Shown piece by piece: positions 1 to 7,603 of a stretch of 8,729 nucleotides of DNA. Source of the stretch: Holosporales bacterium. Lineage in GTDB: Bacteria > Pseudomonadota > Alphaproteobacteria > UBA3830 > JAIRMZ01. The translations under genes and the position numbers were made by a program. The notes under the pieces are model-generated. The model had not been told where the DNA came from. It did no database searches and saw only the letters and a program-made list of their open reading frames with translations. The DNA lies in assembly GCA_031279495.1 (NCBI GenBank), contig JAITIJ010000016.1, positions 1 to 8,729 on the forward strand, given 5' to 3'. How positions within the stretch are numbered: the first letter of the stretch is position 1; the number at the start of each line of letters is the position of its first letter.

Positions 1-27
1 GCAGAGATTTGTAACTGCTTTCCATGG

Positions 28-46
28 CTGTGCCACATAGGCACAG
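28..46. repeat. Small perfect inverted repeat (hairpin)
   Basis: CTGTGCC (28-34) and GGCACAG (40-46) are perfect inverted copies around a 5-nt loop ACATA. There is no T-run next to it on either strand, so it does not look like an intrinsic terminator. It is followed by an 11-nt palindrome, GGAAGTCTTCC (55-65), and then by the tandem-repeat region. It may belong to the same repeated element, whose left part may continue beyond the window edge. Confidence 0.5.
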
Positions 47-82
47 AGCTCTAAGGAAGTCTTCCACCTGACGTCGAAATAG

Positions 83-270
83 CCGCGGCACGATGCCGCG
101 GGGCCTTTGTGACATTAATCTATTTGGTATAGCCACAAAGGCGTCGATGCACTGACACATACCTCACGTATAAAATCAGATGCAAATACTCGTCCAAAAA
201 GATTTCGCGGAAGGAGTCCTTAAAAATTGCTCCTTGCACATAATTTTCAATGCAAACTCTTATCCGAAGC
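83..270. repeat. Tandem repeat unit A with two hairpins
   Basis: First copy of a decayed tandem repeat of about 193 bp. It has three parts. Hairpin 1 is CCGCGGCA (83-90), loop CGA, TGCCGCGG (94-101), a perfect 8-bp stem. Hairpin 2 is GCCTTTGTG (103-111) with CACAAAGGC (134-142), a perfect 9-bp stem around a 22-nt loop. The rest is a tail from 143, starting GTCGATGCACTGACACAT, plus a second, more diverged tail copy at about 232-270. The 68 nt at 142-209 align without gaps to 396-463 with 52 identities. No T-run follows either hairpin, so terminator function is unlikely. The element resembles the class of dispersed palindromic intergenic repeats, but I cannot name a known family. Confidence 0.75.
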
Positions 271-275
271 TATAA

Positions 276-470
276 TAGCGGCGTGATGCCGCGGGGCCCT
301 CATGTCTTCTCTATTGTTAAATTAAGGTCATGAGGGCGTCGATGACCTACACATACCTCACGCGTAAATTTCCAAATACCCTCTTGTGTCAAGTTTGTGG
401 ATGCACTGACACATCCCTCATGCACAAAATCCAATACAAACACTCGTTCGGAAAGACTTTGCAAAGGAAA
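276..470. repeat. Tandem repeat unit B with two hairpins
   Basis: Second copy of the repeat, offset 193 bp from unit A. Hairpin 1 is shorter: GCGGCG (278-283), loop TGA, TGCCGC (287-292), closing with a G.T pair next to the loop. Hairpin 2 is GCCCTCATG (296-304) with CATGAGGGC (329-337), again a perfect 9-bp stem, around a 24-nt loop. Compared with unit A, three stem positions differ and each change is matched on the other arm. A short tail (338 to about 395) is followed by a second tail copy (396-470), which contains the shared 15-mer GATGCACTGACACAT. The G.T pair would be tolerated in RNA from the plus strand but would be C-A from the minus strand, a weak hint at a plus-strand transcript. 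Confidence 0.75.
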
Positions 471-712
471 AGGAAGGAAATAAGAGACAAATAGTAAAAA
501 AGGCTGGGAAAAGAGAGAAGAAGGTAAGAAGGAAGATAAAAACGAATTAGAGATAAAGGACAGGAAATGAAAAATATAGGATGGGGAACAACCGCTCTCT
601 ATCTATAAGGACCCAGAAAATGCCCCACTCTTCCTAGGTAGGAAGGAGAAAGAGAAAATGGAGAGATATGGAAGAAAAATTGAGAGGGAAGATGGAAAAG
701 CTGAAAAGCTCC
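461..712. other. Purine-rich, non-coding-looking tract
   Basis: The plus strand is strongly purine-rich: about 86 of the 100 bases at 461-560 are A or G, and a second block spans about 637-712. A mixed stretch (591-636) separates the two. An imperfect palindrome CTTCCTA-GG-TAGGAAG lies at 630-645. The forward frames read lysine-, glutamate- and arginine-rich peptides, as any such tract would, and are broken by stops. The two blocks, each followed by a pyrimidine-richer segment, look like a very diverged duplication. I see no gene here with confidence. Confidence 0.5.
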
Positions 713-765
713 CACTTTATTCTATAGAACCTCCGCGACTCTCTTCTCTTTCCAAAAACAAGTAA

Positions 766-1020
766 CTCAGTATGCACGTGACACTGGGGAACTGCCCTCC
801 TAAAGAGGCTCAAACGCTATTCCCGTTAGCATTGAAAATCCGCTTCCCACGTATGTAATTCAGTAAAGTTCAACCATCCTCTTTTAGTCTATGAATTTAT
901 ACCTCGTCCATTTCAATTTCATACTCTATTTACTTCTTCGTGGAAGAACTATTTTCTAAGCTTAGACCTCACTCCTTATCGTCTCCTCCTTCGATCTTCC
1001 TCAAAAGATCCAATGTCCTC
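766..1020. other. Intergenic stretch downstream of tamB, no gene seen
   Basis: No supported gene. On the minus strand this is the region just 3' of tamB. It holds a 6-bp inverted repeat GATCTT (993-998) / AAGATC (1005-1010) with a 6-nt loop. That repeat is not followed by a T-run on the minus strand, so it is at best a weak terminator candidate. Positions 793-810 nearly repeat the 18 bases that span the tamB stop codon (1014-1031), 16 of 18 identical. Short forward ORFs entering tamB from here are antisense shadows. Confidence 0.4.
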
Positions 1021-4000
1021 CTAAAAAGGCTGTCGCAAACTGATGCCAAATTCTCCGTTCGTTTTGGCTTCGAGCATCGTTCTTGGGGTCAACAGCATTT
1101 GAATGCTGAAAGTCGTTGTATTACTGTCTAGCTCGTTATCTATGCCTAAGAATATTGTGCTATTTAAATGCTTCCCGAGTGTAAGGGTACGCGTTGAGGG
1201 TTCTCCCGCTCTAGTTTTAACCTCTTCTGTAGCGTTGTAGGTGATTGTGTCAATACCAGAGAAATCGCGCATGGTGTCCAAAAGGCGCAGAGGAGACTCC
1301 ACATTACCCCTAAAACTTGAAGCGGCATGAAGCAGCTGGACCATTTCCAAGGAAGATAGTTCCGAAGATAGCTTGCCAAACAGTAGGATGGAAAGAATAT
1401 CTTCTACAGAATGATCCGGTAGTGAGGTTAACTGGAAATAAGTCTTTGATGGTGTCGTAACAACCGACAAAAGCACATCTAGGTCACTAAATATTTTGTG
1501 TCCACGTAGGTGTACAGCGGGTTCCAAAGGAGCTTGGGCCGTGTATACAATTTTTCCACGAACAAACGGCAATCGTCGGCCGCAAAAATCCAAATAACCG
1601 TTCTGCAGACGCAATTCTCCTTCTAGCGCTATTGGATCCTTTAATCCTCCAACAAGTTTCAGTGTGCCGCTCCATTGCGACTCTACAGATTGACCGTGCA
1701 CATATACAGAAGGACTTGGAAGTTTAACAGAGCACAGAAAAGGCAAGTAAAGAGAGGATTTATTAAAGGGTCGACGCTCTTTGTGTGGTCCAATTTCGGT
1801 AATGCGCAGGTCCCCTGCCTCTGCCACAGGAGGAGTTGTAATAAGAAAATCGATATGAGACAACGTCAACGTTCCCGTAAGGGATAGCTTTGGGAATATT
1901 CCCGATAGGCGCGCCGGGCCAAGAGCAGTAACCTGTAAATCATCTTGACCGATAATCAAAAGGCGTTGAAGATTCAAATGTAGATCGCAAAATGCTTGCT
2001 GAGAAGCTCCGTGAGATGCTGAAGATATCTCCAGGAAACCCGTTGCAGAAGCGTGTCCTGCACGCCTGTCGCGCAAGGATGCAGAACGTACAGATAATCT
2101 GTTTCCGTGTGCAACACAGTCTATCTGGATATCGTGGAAAGCCGTTCCTGAACTGTCCAATTCTAAAAGACCATCATGCACGCACAGAGCGCCCGAAAGC
2201 ATCACAGCCTCGAGCGTGCCAGAACCCTTTAAAGCGGCTTTCAGATAGCCATCCCAAAAGACGTCATCTGGTAGTACGCTAAAAAGACGCAATAATCGCC
2301 CGATTTTCGCTTGCGCTCGAAGCGCCCCTGTAAAAGGTTTGCTCTGGATCTTTTTTATGGAATCGGTATCTATGGGACCCAAAAAAGAAAAATCGCCTTC
2401 GATAAAATCTCCCCATCTGTCTTGGGCGTATACAGCATACCGCATGCATTGATGAGAGAAATCGGTTCGTATGGTGCAACAATCTTGAGGAGTCCCCTCT
2501 TTTGCGAAGAGAGAGAAAGTAGCATTCCCAACAGGATGATGTGGCAATCCTTTTAGATCGAGAGTGCCAGATACTCTTAGGGTGGACGATAGGGGAAGAA
2601 ATATAAAACTGGGAATATTGCATTCTTGAAAATCTGCTGCCAGAGAAAAATTCTTTTCGTTACCGCGCCCTTTCCAGGAGATTTCGCCCTTGGTACCTAT
2701 ATGCATACTTCCGGAAAAAATGAATTGCCTTTTTGTAAAGGCTCCATGCAGCGCTTTTTTGATAGATAATCCGTTACCGTGTAAGGCATTGATCGTAGCA
2801 CTCCTTTTCTGAAAATTTATCGTCCCTATTGCGTGCAAAGGATCCGTGAAACCGAGTTCTATTTCCAGCTCTGCGGCGTGATCTCCTTTCTTTCCGTTAG
2901 GTTGCAACACAATTGCACAGGTTTTGATCGCTCCATAGGGCGTAGTAATGTCTGTACCTTTTCCCTTTAAAGAAATATACGGGCATTTTTCTGTTATGTT
3001 TTGCACTTCTCCAGAAACCTGACACTGCCCTATAGACCATGTGCTGTTATAATGAAGGGGAGAACCTTGTACAGAAAAAGACACTGTAAGATTCTTTGGC
3101 TTCTTGATAAACTGAACAGTGCCTGCACCTTGGCCTGTTAAGGGAATATCCCAATAAGAGGCAATCTCGCCGATATCCGAAGTCTTTAGAAAGAAGGCCC
3201 CGCGCATTTCGCTCAGCGAAAAGGGCACGTAAAGTGGCGTTGATAACATCAACTCCGTTGCTCTGCTGGACAATCTCCCAGATTTAAACTCAATACCTTC
3301 TTTTGGAAGAATCTGTGCATTACTTTGCAAGCACCAGATTTTGTTTTGCCATTTCGCCGCAGCAGTTATGCGCAGTACTATCTCTTCCAGCGTGCCACGC
3401 ACATGGCAGCGCCCATGCACATGGGAAACACAGGGGAAAGAGCCATTTTTAAGCTCGATATCTCCACTCAAGTGACCGTCTGTATACGATACGTCTCCGC
3501 AAAACACACCCGAAAACGTCTCTGACTTAAGAGATAAGAAGGTTTCCCCGAAATCAATAGCGGTCTTATCACGCACATGAATTGTGCTACGAAAAGTTAT
3601 AGCTTCAAACGCTACATCTCTGTATACGCCATGATCTGCTGCAGCCTGTACAGCGATCGTGTATGCCTCAGATGTTGGGCGAATCGTTCCGGTTATTTTC
3701 GCGTGAGAAAGATGCGCAGAGCCACAAGAGGTATCGCCATCGATTGCAAACCGAATAGTGTCCTCTATTTTTGCTTTTAATGTGGCTTTGTGATCTCTAT
3801 TTTCGATAGTCATGCACAAAATGCCTGCGTGTTTGCGCTCAAAATGAACATCTTGGAGTGTTATTTCTTTCGTGAAAGCGGGAAACTCTATTTTTTGGAT
3901 CCGGCAAGAGGCGAGCTCTGATGGAATGGGGACAATCCAATGCGTTAAAGGCGAGAAAGGAGAAAACAGGACAAGCTTTCTGCATGTTTCAAGGGGGTCA

Positions 4001-4263
4001 ATTTTTAAAAAAGCACCATGGACGACACAAGGGCCAGTCGGCGTTTTGATCATTAAACGCTGGATAACAATACTTGTGGGAAGAGAGAGATAGAAATCCT
4101 CTTCCGAAAAAGAGATAGAGTATGGAGCAACAGCCTCTGAAAGAAGCACATATAAAACATGATGCCCATAACGCGTTTGAATGCCGATGATCAGGCACAG
4201 CACTCCACCTATAATGAACTTACAGAGTGACCATCCTATCCTTTTGACAAAAAAACGCTTCAT
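1021..4263 (-). CDS. tamB: TamB, translocation and assembly module inner-membrane subunit
   Basis: TamB is anchored in the inner membrane and spans the periplasm as a long beta-rich groove. It works with the outer-membrane protein TamA in envelope biogenesis (outer-membrane protein assembly and, for the wider AsmA-like family, phospholipid transport). The 1080-aa product starts with a basic end (MKRFFVKR) and one hydrophobic segment at about residues 12-30, fitting a signal anchor. Most of the protein is repetitive beta-strand-like sequence. Residues from about 870 to the end match the TamB C-terminal domain (DUF490): LPFVRGKIVYT (898-908), LPDHSVEDILSILLFGK (948-964), TLTLGKHL (1026-1033), and a terminal phenylalanine. 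It is shorter than E. coli TamB (about 1260 aa). The ATG at 4263 directly follows the tamA stop, so translation is probably coupled. About 23 cysteines are spread along it, unusually many for a periplasmic protein. The family call is secure; the client proteins are unknown. Confidence 0.93.
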   Translation of the reverse strand: MKRFFVKRIGWSLCKFIIGGVLCLIIGIQTRYGHHVLYVLLSEAVAPYSISFSEEDFYLSLPTSIVIQRLMIKTPTGPCVVHGAFLKIDPLETCRKLVLFSPFSPLTHWIVPIPSELASCRIQKIEFPAFTKEITLQDVHFERKHAGILCMTIENRDHKATLKAKIEDTIRFAIDGDTSCGSAHLSHAKITGTIRPTSEAYTIAVQAAADHGVYRDVAFEAITFRSTIHVRDKTAIDFGETFLSLKSETFSGVFCGDVSYTDGHLSGDIELKNGSFPCVSHVHGRCHVRGTLEEIVLRITAAAKWQNKIWCLQSNAQILPKEGIEFKSGRLSSRATELMLSTPLYVPFSLSEMRGAFFLKTSDIGEIASYWDIPLTGQGAGTVQFIKKPKNLTVSFSVQGSPLHYNSTWSIGQCQVSGEVQNITEKCPYISLKGKGTDITTPYGAIKTCAIVLQPNGKKGDHAAELEIELGFTDPLHAIGTINFQKRSATINALHGNGLSIKKALHGAFTKRQFIFSGSMHIGTKGEISWKGRGNEKNFSLAADFQECNIPSFIFLPLSSTLRVSGTLDLKGLPHHPVGNATFSLFAKEGTPQDCCTIRTDFSHQCMRYAVYAQDRWGDFIEGDFSFLGPIDTDSIKKIQSKPFTGALRAQAKIGRLLRLFSVLPDDVFWDGYLKAALKGSGTLEAVMLSGALCVHDGLLELDSSGTAFHDIQIDCVAHGNRLSVRSASLRDRRAGHASATGFLEISSASHGASQQAFCDLHLNLQRLLIIGQDDLQVTALGPARLSGIFPKLSLTGTLTLSHIDFLITTPPVAEAGDLRITEIGPHKERRPFNKSSLYLPFLCSVKLPSPSVYVHGQSVESQWSGTLKLVGGLKDPIALEGELRLQNGYLDFCGRRLPFVRGKIVYTAQAPLEPAVHLRGHKIFSDLDVLLSVVTTPSKTYFQLTSLPDHSVEDILSILLFGKLSSELSSLEMVQLLHAASSFRGNVESPLRLLDTMRDFSGIDTITYNATEEVKTRAGEPSTRTLTLGKHLNSTIFLGIDNELDSNTTTFSIQMLLTPRTMLEAKTNGEFGISLRQPF

Positions 4264-6147
4264 CTAGAAAGATTGTCCAATACTGATCATAAATTGCAAT
4301 TTAGAATCGATATACTGACGTCGCCTCAAAGGAATGGCGAAATCTGCACGCAAAGGACCCATCTGTGTTACGTAGCGAAAGCCGAATCCTATGCCGGTAA
4401 ACCACGCATCTTCTGATAGGGGGAATAGCTCTCGCGATACTTTTGCCCCTTCCGCAAAAAGAGCCACCGACAGATCTTCTGTCAGAGAAATACGCGGCTC
4501 TACACCCCATTCAAGAACGGACCGCCCACCCGTCGGGTATTGCTTTGATTGGTCAAAAGGACCTGCGTATTGGTAAGCGAATCCGCGAACAGAAAGATTT
4601 CCTCCAGCATACAACTTTTTATCAGCAGGAATATGAGAAAAAGCTTGCCCCAATACTTGGCGCACCCCTATCCATCCAGCTATTGTATATTGCTTTAAAG
4701 AGCCTAGAGAATAGTACGTTGATAAACGAGCTTTTGTTACAAACAATCCTCTTTTCGTTCTCTGATCAGGTTGTATGATCTCGCCTGCTTGCGGATGAAT
4801 AGACAAAGAGAGCCGTACACCGCCTTTTGGATCCAGGGGATTGTCTGTCGTATCGCCCATTATTTCCGCTGACAAGCCCATAAGCGCATATGTGTAGCGC
4901 CCGCGTTCTTCAACGCGAAAACGCTCTATAGTTGGACCTACAATAAATTGCGCGGCACCAACCGATGCTTCCCACAAAGTAGAAGCAGTAACGCCACGGC
5001 GGAAAAAGCTAGTGGTTGTTTCCTGTATGGTTGCTATTCTTGAGGCTAATGTATGCAAAGGGAAAAAGGCATCGGGTTCAATAAGCTCACATTCGATAGT
5101 AAAATTATGGCGTGCTGGTCCTTGGGTATTAAGACGAGTGCGCATAGGAGGAGATCCAGAAAAGCGCAGTTGCAGTTGATCTCCTCGCTCGAAACAGTTG
5201 AATCTCGTGAAGGAAAACCGCCCCTTCAAGCCTTGCAGACGATTTTGATCAGTGTCGGTTGTCTGAAACGTAGAGAAGTGGGCACCAACAGACACAAGAT
5301 GTGCTGGAACTGGCTTTAGTTTAATGGTTATAGGAACGCATCGTTGAGCATCGCAATTTTGCGCCATTTCTATTTTTACCGATGAGAACAAACGCGTGGA
5401 AACAAGGGTTTTTCGTGTGGATTCAATCTTTTGGTCGTCAAAAAGATCTCCTTTCTGAAAAGTTATTCGATTCTTGAGAAATTTTACAGGTACGCCTGGA
5501 GCTCCTTTGAATGCAACATCACCAAAAAAGGCCATAGGTCCTGTATCAAGTGTGCATCGAAAGGTTGTATGACATGTGGTGTGATCGACAATGAGTTCTT
5601 TTTCGTGCATTTGAGCGTAGGGGAATCCTGCACTTTTTAACCATTTAAGAGCTTTCTGTTCAAGTTCCGCAAGGGTAGAGAATGTCGTCGCTTGTCCTAT
5701 GCATTTCTGGAACATGGACGCTTCTGTTAAGCGCTGAAGAGGCGCTTCTTGGTCTTTTATAAAGAACTGTATTTTTTTGATAAGAAAAACAGGACCAGGA
5801 TCTACGCTAAAGAAAAGCAATATACCTTCTTGTTTTTCTATAAGGGAATAACATGCACACGCTTTAAAATACCCCATTGTACGCAATTTCTGTTCAATTA
5901 TTGCGACATCTTTTCTCGCACGCTCTTTAAGAAGAGAAAGATGAAAAACAGGCCGATTCTGCATTTGATAGCTCAGCAGTTCTTTCTCGAAGCTTTCTTT
6001 TAGAACACCGCCAAAATGGGTTTGTACCTGATAGAGAATTCCAGCGGATTGCGCGAAACATAGATTAGCAATGCAGATAATCGACCCTAGAACCCAATAT
6101 CGACATACCAACCGCCTCGCGAAACCGTTCCGGAAAAGTATCAACAT
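4264..6147 (-). CDS. tamA: TamA, Omp85-family outer-membrane assembly protein
   Basis: TamA is the outer-membrane partner of TamB and a member of the Omp85/BamA superfamily. With the ATG at 6147 the protein has 627 aa. It begins with a signal peptide: an arginine-rich start, a hydrophobic core YWVLGSIICIANLCFA, and likely cleavage before QSAG. About three POTRA-like domains follow (roughly residues 35-280), then the barrel to the end. Barrel hallmarks are DNPLDPKGG (435-443), LYAGGNLSVRGF (512-523) with the Omp85 VRGF loop motif, PTGGRSVLEWGVEPR (538-552), MGPLRADFAIPL (596-607), and a C-terminal phenylalanine, the usual outer-membrane insertion signal. A TTG at 6174 in the same frame would add nine residues. 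I prefer the ATG because it puts a normal signal peptide at the start, though no strong ribosome binding site decides it. The stop TAG abuts the ATG of tamB. E. coli TamA is about 577 aa. Confidence 0.94.
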   Translation of the reverse strand: MLILFRNGFARRLVCRYWVLGSIICIANLCFAQSAGILYQVQTHFGGVLKESFEKELLSYQMQNRPVFHLSLLKERARKDVAIIEQKLRTMGYFKACACYSLIEKQEGILLFFSVDPGPVFLIKKIQFFIKDQEAPLQRLTEASMFQKCIGQATTFSTLAELEQKALKWLKSAGFPYAQMHEKELIVDHTTCHTTFRCTLDTGPMAFFGDVAFKGAPGVPVKFLKNRITFQKGDLFDDQKIESTRKTLVSTRLFSSVKIEMAQNCDAQRCVPITIKLKPVPAHLVSVGAHFSTFQTTDTDQNRLQGLKGRFSFTRFNCFERGDQLQLRFSGSPPMRTRLNTQGPARHNFTIECELIEPDAFFPLHTLASRIATIQETTTSFFRRGVTASTLWEASVGAAQFIVGPTIERFRVEERGRYTYALMGLSAEIMGDTTDNPLDPKGGVRLSLSIHPQAGEIIQPDQRTKRGLFVTKARLSTYYSLGSLKQYTIAGWIGVRQVLGQAFSHIPADKKLYAGGNLSVRGFAYQYAGPFDQSKQYPTGGRSVLEWGVEPRISLTEDLSVALFAEGAKVSRELFPLSEDAWFTGIGFGFRYVTQMGPLRADFAIPLRRRQYIDSKLQFMISIGQSF

Positions 6148-6271
6148 GCTGTCTGTTCTTGCCCCATTCCCCAATGCCTCAAGGAGTTTCTCATGTTCTT
6201 CAGCAGTAAAGCAATCGTCTGACTTGGAGGTAGAAGTTGATCCTCTTCGAGCGAGGCCTTATGCTTTCGCA
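6148..6271. promoter_or_regulatory. Divergent intergenic region between tamA and miaB
   Basis: About 124 bp separate the chosen starts of the divergently read tamA and miaB, so promoters for both should lie in or near it. I could not find a -35/-10 pair with good match and spacing on either strand. Two ribosome-binding-like motifs face miaB: AAGGAG (6181-6186), six bases before an ATG that opens a 9-codon ORF (6193-6222), and GGAGG (6226-6230), which has no well-spaced start. The tamA frame stays open upstream to 6258 on the minus strand but has no start codon there beyond the TTG at 6174. Confidence 0.5.
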
Positions 6272-7603
6272 ATGAAAAGTGTTTGGTTGAAGAATTTCGG
6301 TTGTCAAATGAACGCCTATGATGCGGCGCGCCTTATAGGTGTCTTGCAAGAGTGCGGTTATCACGTTGTGAAGACGCCAAAAGAAGCACATGTGATTATT
6401 CTAAACACCTGTCATATCCGGAGAAAAGCGACAGAAAAAGTGTTTTCTGATCTGGGACGGTTGCGCGTCTTTAAAGAAGGCCCGCTGGCTTCAAAAATCG
6501 TCGTAATGGGATGCGTGGCACAAGCGCTTGGAGAAGAAATTCTGCGGCGGGCGCCTTGGGTGGACCTGGTGGTCGGACCACAAGCTGTTCACAAGATTCC
6601 CTCATTGCTTGCAGCATTGCCTCAAGCTACTGGGTACGTGTTCTTGGATGGATCTGCTGCAGAGAAATTTCAGAAATCACCTTTGCCTACTCTGACTGCG
6701 ACAAACGTTACAGTATTTCTACCCATTCAAGAAGGCTGCGATAACTGTTGCACATATTGTGTTGTACCACATACTCGTGGACGAGAATTTTCGCGCCCTG
6801 TGTCAGTCATTATTGAAGAAGCTCGTAGCTTGCTGCAGCAAGGAGTAAAAGAGATTACTCTAATAGGGCAAAACGTAAATGCGTATCGCGGAGAAGAACA
6901 GGGGCATAGCTCATGCGACTTCGGCGCTTTGCTGTTTCAGATTGCAAATTTGCCAGGACTTTTACGCCTGCGTTATACGACATCGCATCCACAACACATT
7001 AATGATTCTTTACTGCATGCACATGCCACGCTGCCGCAGCTTATGCCCTTTGTCCATTTGCCAGCACAATCGGGCTCTGATCGTATATTAAAGGCGATGC
7101 ATCGGCCGTATACACGGGCAGGTTACCTAGATGCTATCGACAAATTGCGCTCTGTGCGGTCTGATATGGCCTTTTCCTCGGATTTTATCGTTGGATTTCC
7201 AGGAGAAACAGAACAGGACTTTCTTCAAACACTGTCCTTGGTCGAAAGCGTTGCGTATGCACAAGCCTATGCCTTTAAATATAGCTCCCGAGCCAGAACA
7301 CCAGCGGCTTCTTTCCCTGATCCTGTACCAGAGCCCGTCAAAGAAGAACGTCTTGCGCGCCTTTTAGACGCGCTTAGGGCGCAGCAATGTGCTTTTAATC
7401 AGCAGAGTTTAGAACAGGTCGTTCCCGTTCTTTTCGAAAAACCCGGCCGCTATGAAGGCGAAATCGTGGGACGTACGCCGTATTTTCAACCTGTCTCTGT
7501 CTGTGCATCACAAGATCGCATAGGCCACCGCCTTCTCGTCCATATCACAAAAGTGCTTCCTCATAGCCTAAAAGGCGTTGTTGAGGAGCCGATCGGGAGC
7601 TAA
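6272..7603 (+). CDS. miaB: MiaB, tRNA-2-methylthio-N6-isopentenyladenosine synthase
   Basis: MiaB is a cytoplasmic radical SAM methylthiotransferase. It adds a methylthio group to i6A37 in tRNAs reading UNN codons, giving ms2i6A, which steadies codon-anticodon pairing. The 443-aa protein has all three parts of the family. The N-terminal methylthiotransferase domain carries C11, C47 and C81 for the auxiliary 4Fe-4S cluster (FGCQMN, NTCHIR, MGCVAQ). The radical SAM motif CxxxCxxC is C156, C160 and C163, followed by VVPHTRG. A C-terminal TRAM-like region lies at about 378-437. An extra cysteine, C159, sits inside the SAM motif. The frame is open back to 6071, but homology begins at MKSVWLKNFGCQMN, so the ATG at 6272 is taken as the start; its only nearby SD-like bases (GAGG, 6253-6256) are rather far away. 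E. coli MiaB is 474 aa. The gene that follows is convergent, so no phoH-ybeY operon is present here. Confidence 0.97.
   Translation: MKSVWLKNFGCQMNAYDAARLIGVLQECGYHVVKTPKEAHVIILNTCHIRRKATEKVFSDLGRLRVFKEGPLASKIVVMGCVAQALGEEILRRAPWVDLVVGPQAVHKIPSLLAALPQATGYVFLDGSAAEKFQKSPLPTLTATNVTVFLPIQEGCDNCCTYCVVPHTRGREFSRPVSVIIEEARSLLQQGVKEITLIGQNVNAYRGEEQGHSSCDFGALLFQIANLPGLLRLRYTTSHPQHINDSLLHAHATLPQLMPFVHLPAQSGSDRILKAMHRPYTRAGYLDAIDKLRSVRSDMAFSSDFIVGFPGETEQDFLQTLSLVESVAYAQAYAFKYSSRARTPAASFPDPVPEPVKEERLARLLDALRAQQCAFNQQSLEQVVPVLFEKPGRYEGEIVGRTPYFQPVSVCASQDRIGHRLLVHITKVLPHSLKGVVEEPIGS

Noticed and set aside
5..82. Protein-like forward frame at the left edge (includes AQSSKEVFHLTSK), possible pseudogene remnant
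   Set aside because: Only about 25 codons, with an internal TAG at 38-40, and I cannot match it to a known protein.
103..142. Intrinsic terminator from the 9-bp stem
   Set aside because: The loop is 22 nt and no T-run follows on either strand.
271..276. Exact TATAAT promoter-like -10 on the plus strand
   Set aside because: No -35-like hexamer at 16-18 bp spacing, and the motif is not kept at the same place in repeat unit A.
387..392. TTGACA -35-like motif on the minus strand
   Set aside because: No acceptable -10 at the right distance, and it lies within the decayed repeat with no gene downstream.
83..470. CRISPR array
   Set aside because: The repeats are few, long, degenerate and hairpin-bearing, with no uniform short repeats or unique spacers and no cas genes nearby.
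940..1131. 63-codon forward ORF overlapping the 3' end of tamB
   Set aside because: It lies antisense to the well-conserved TamB C-terminus and its product has no recognisable features.
6071..6271. 67-residue N-terminal extension of MiaB in the same frame
   Set aside because: It runs antisense through the tamA start and signal peptide, and MiaB homology begins at the ATG at 6272.
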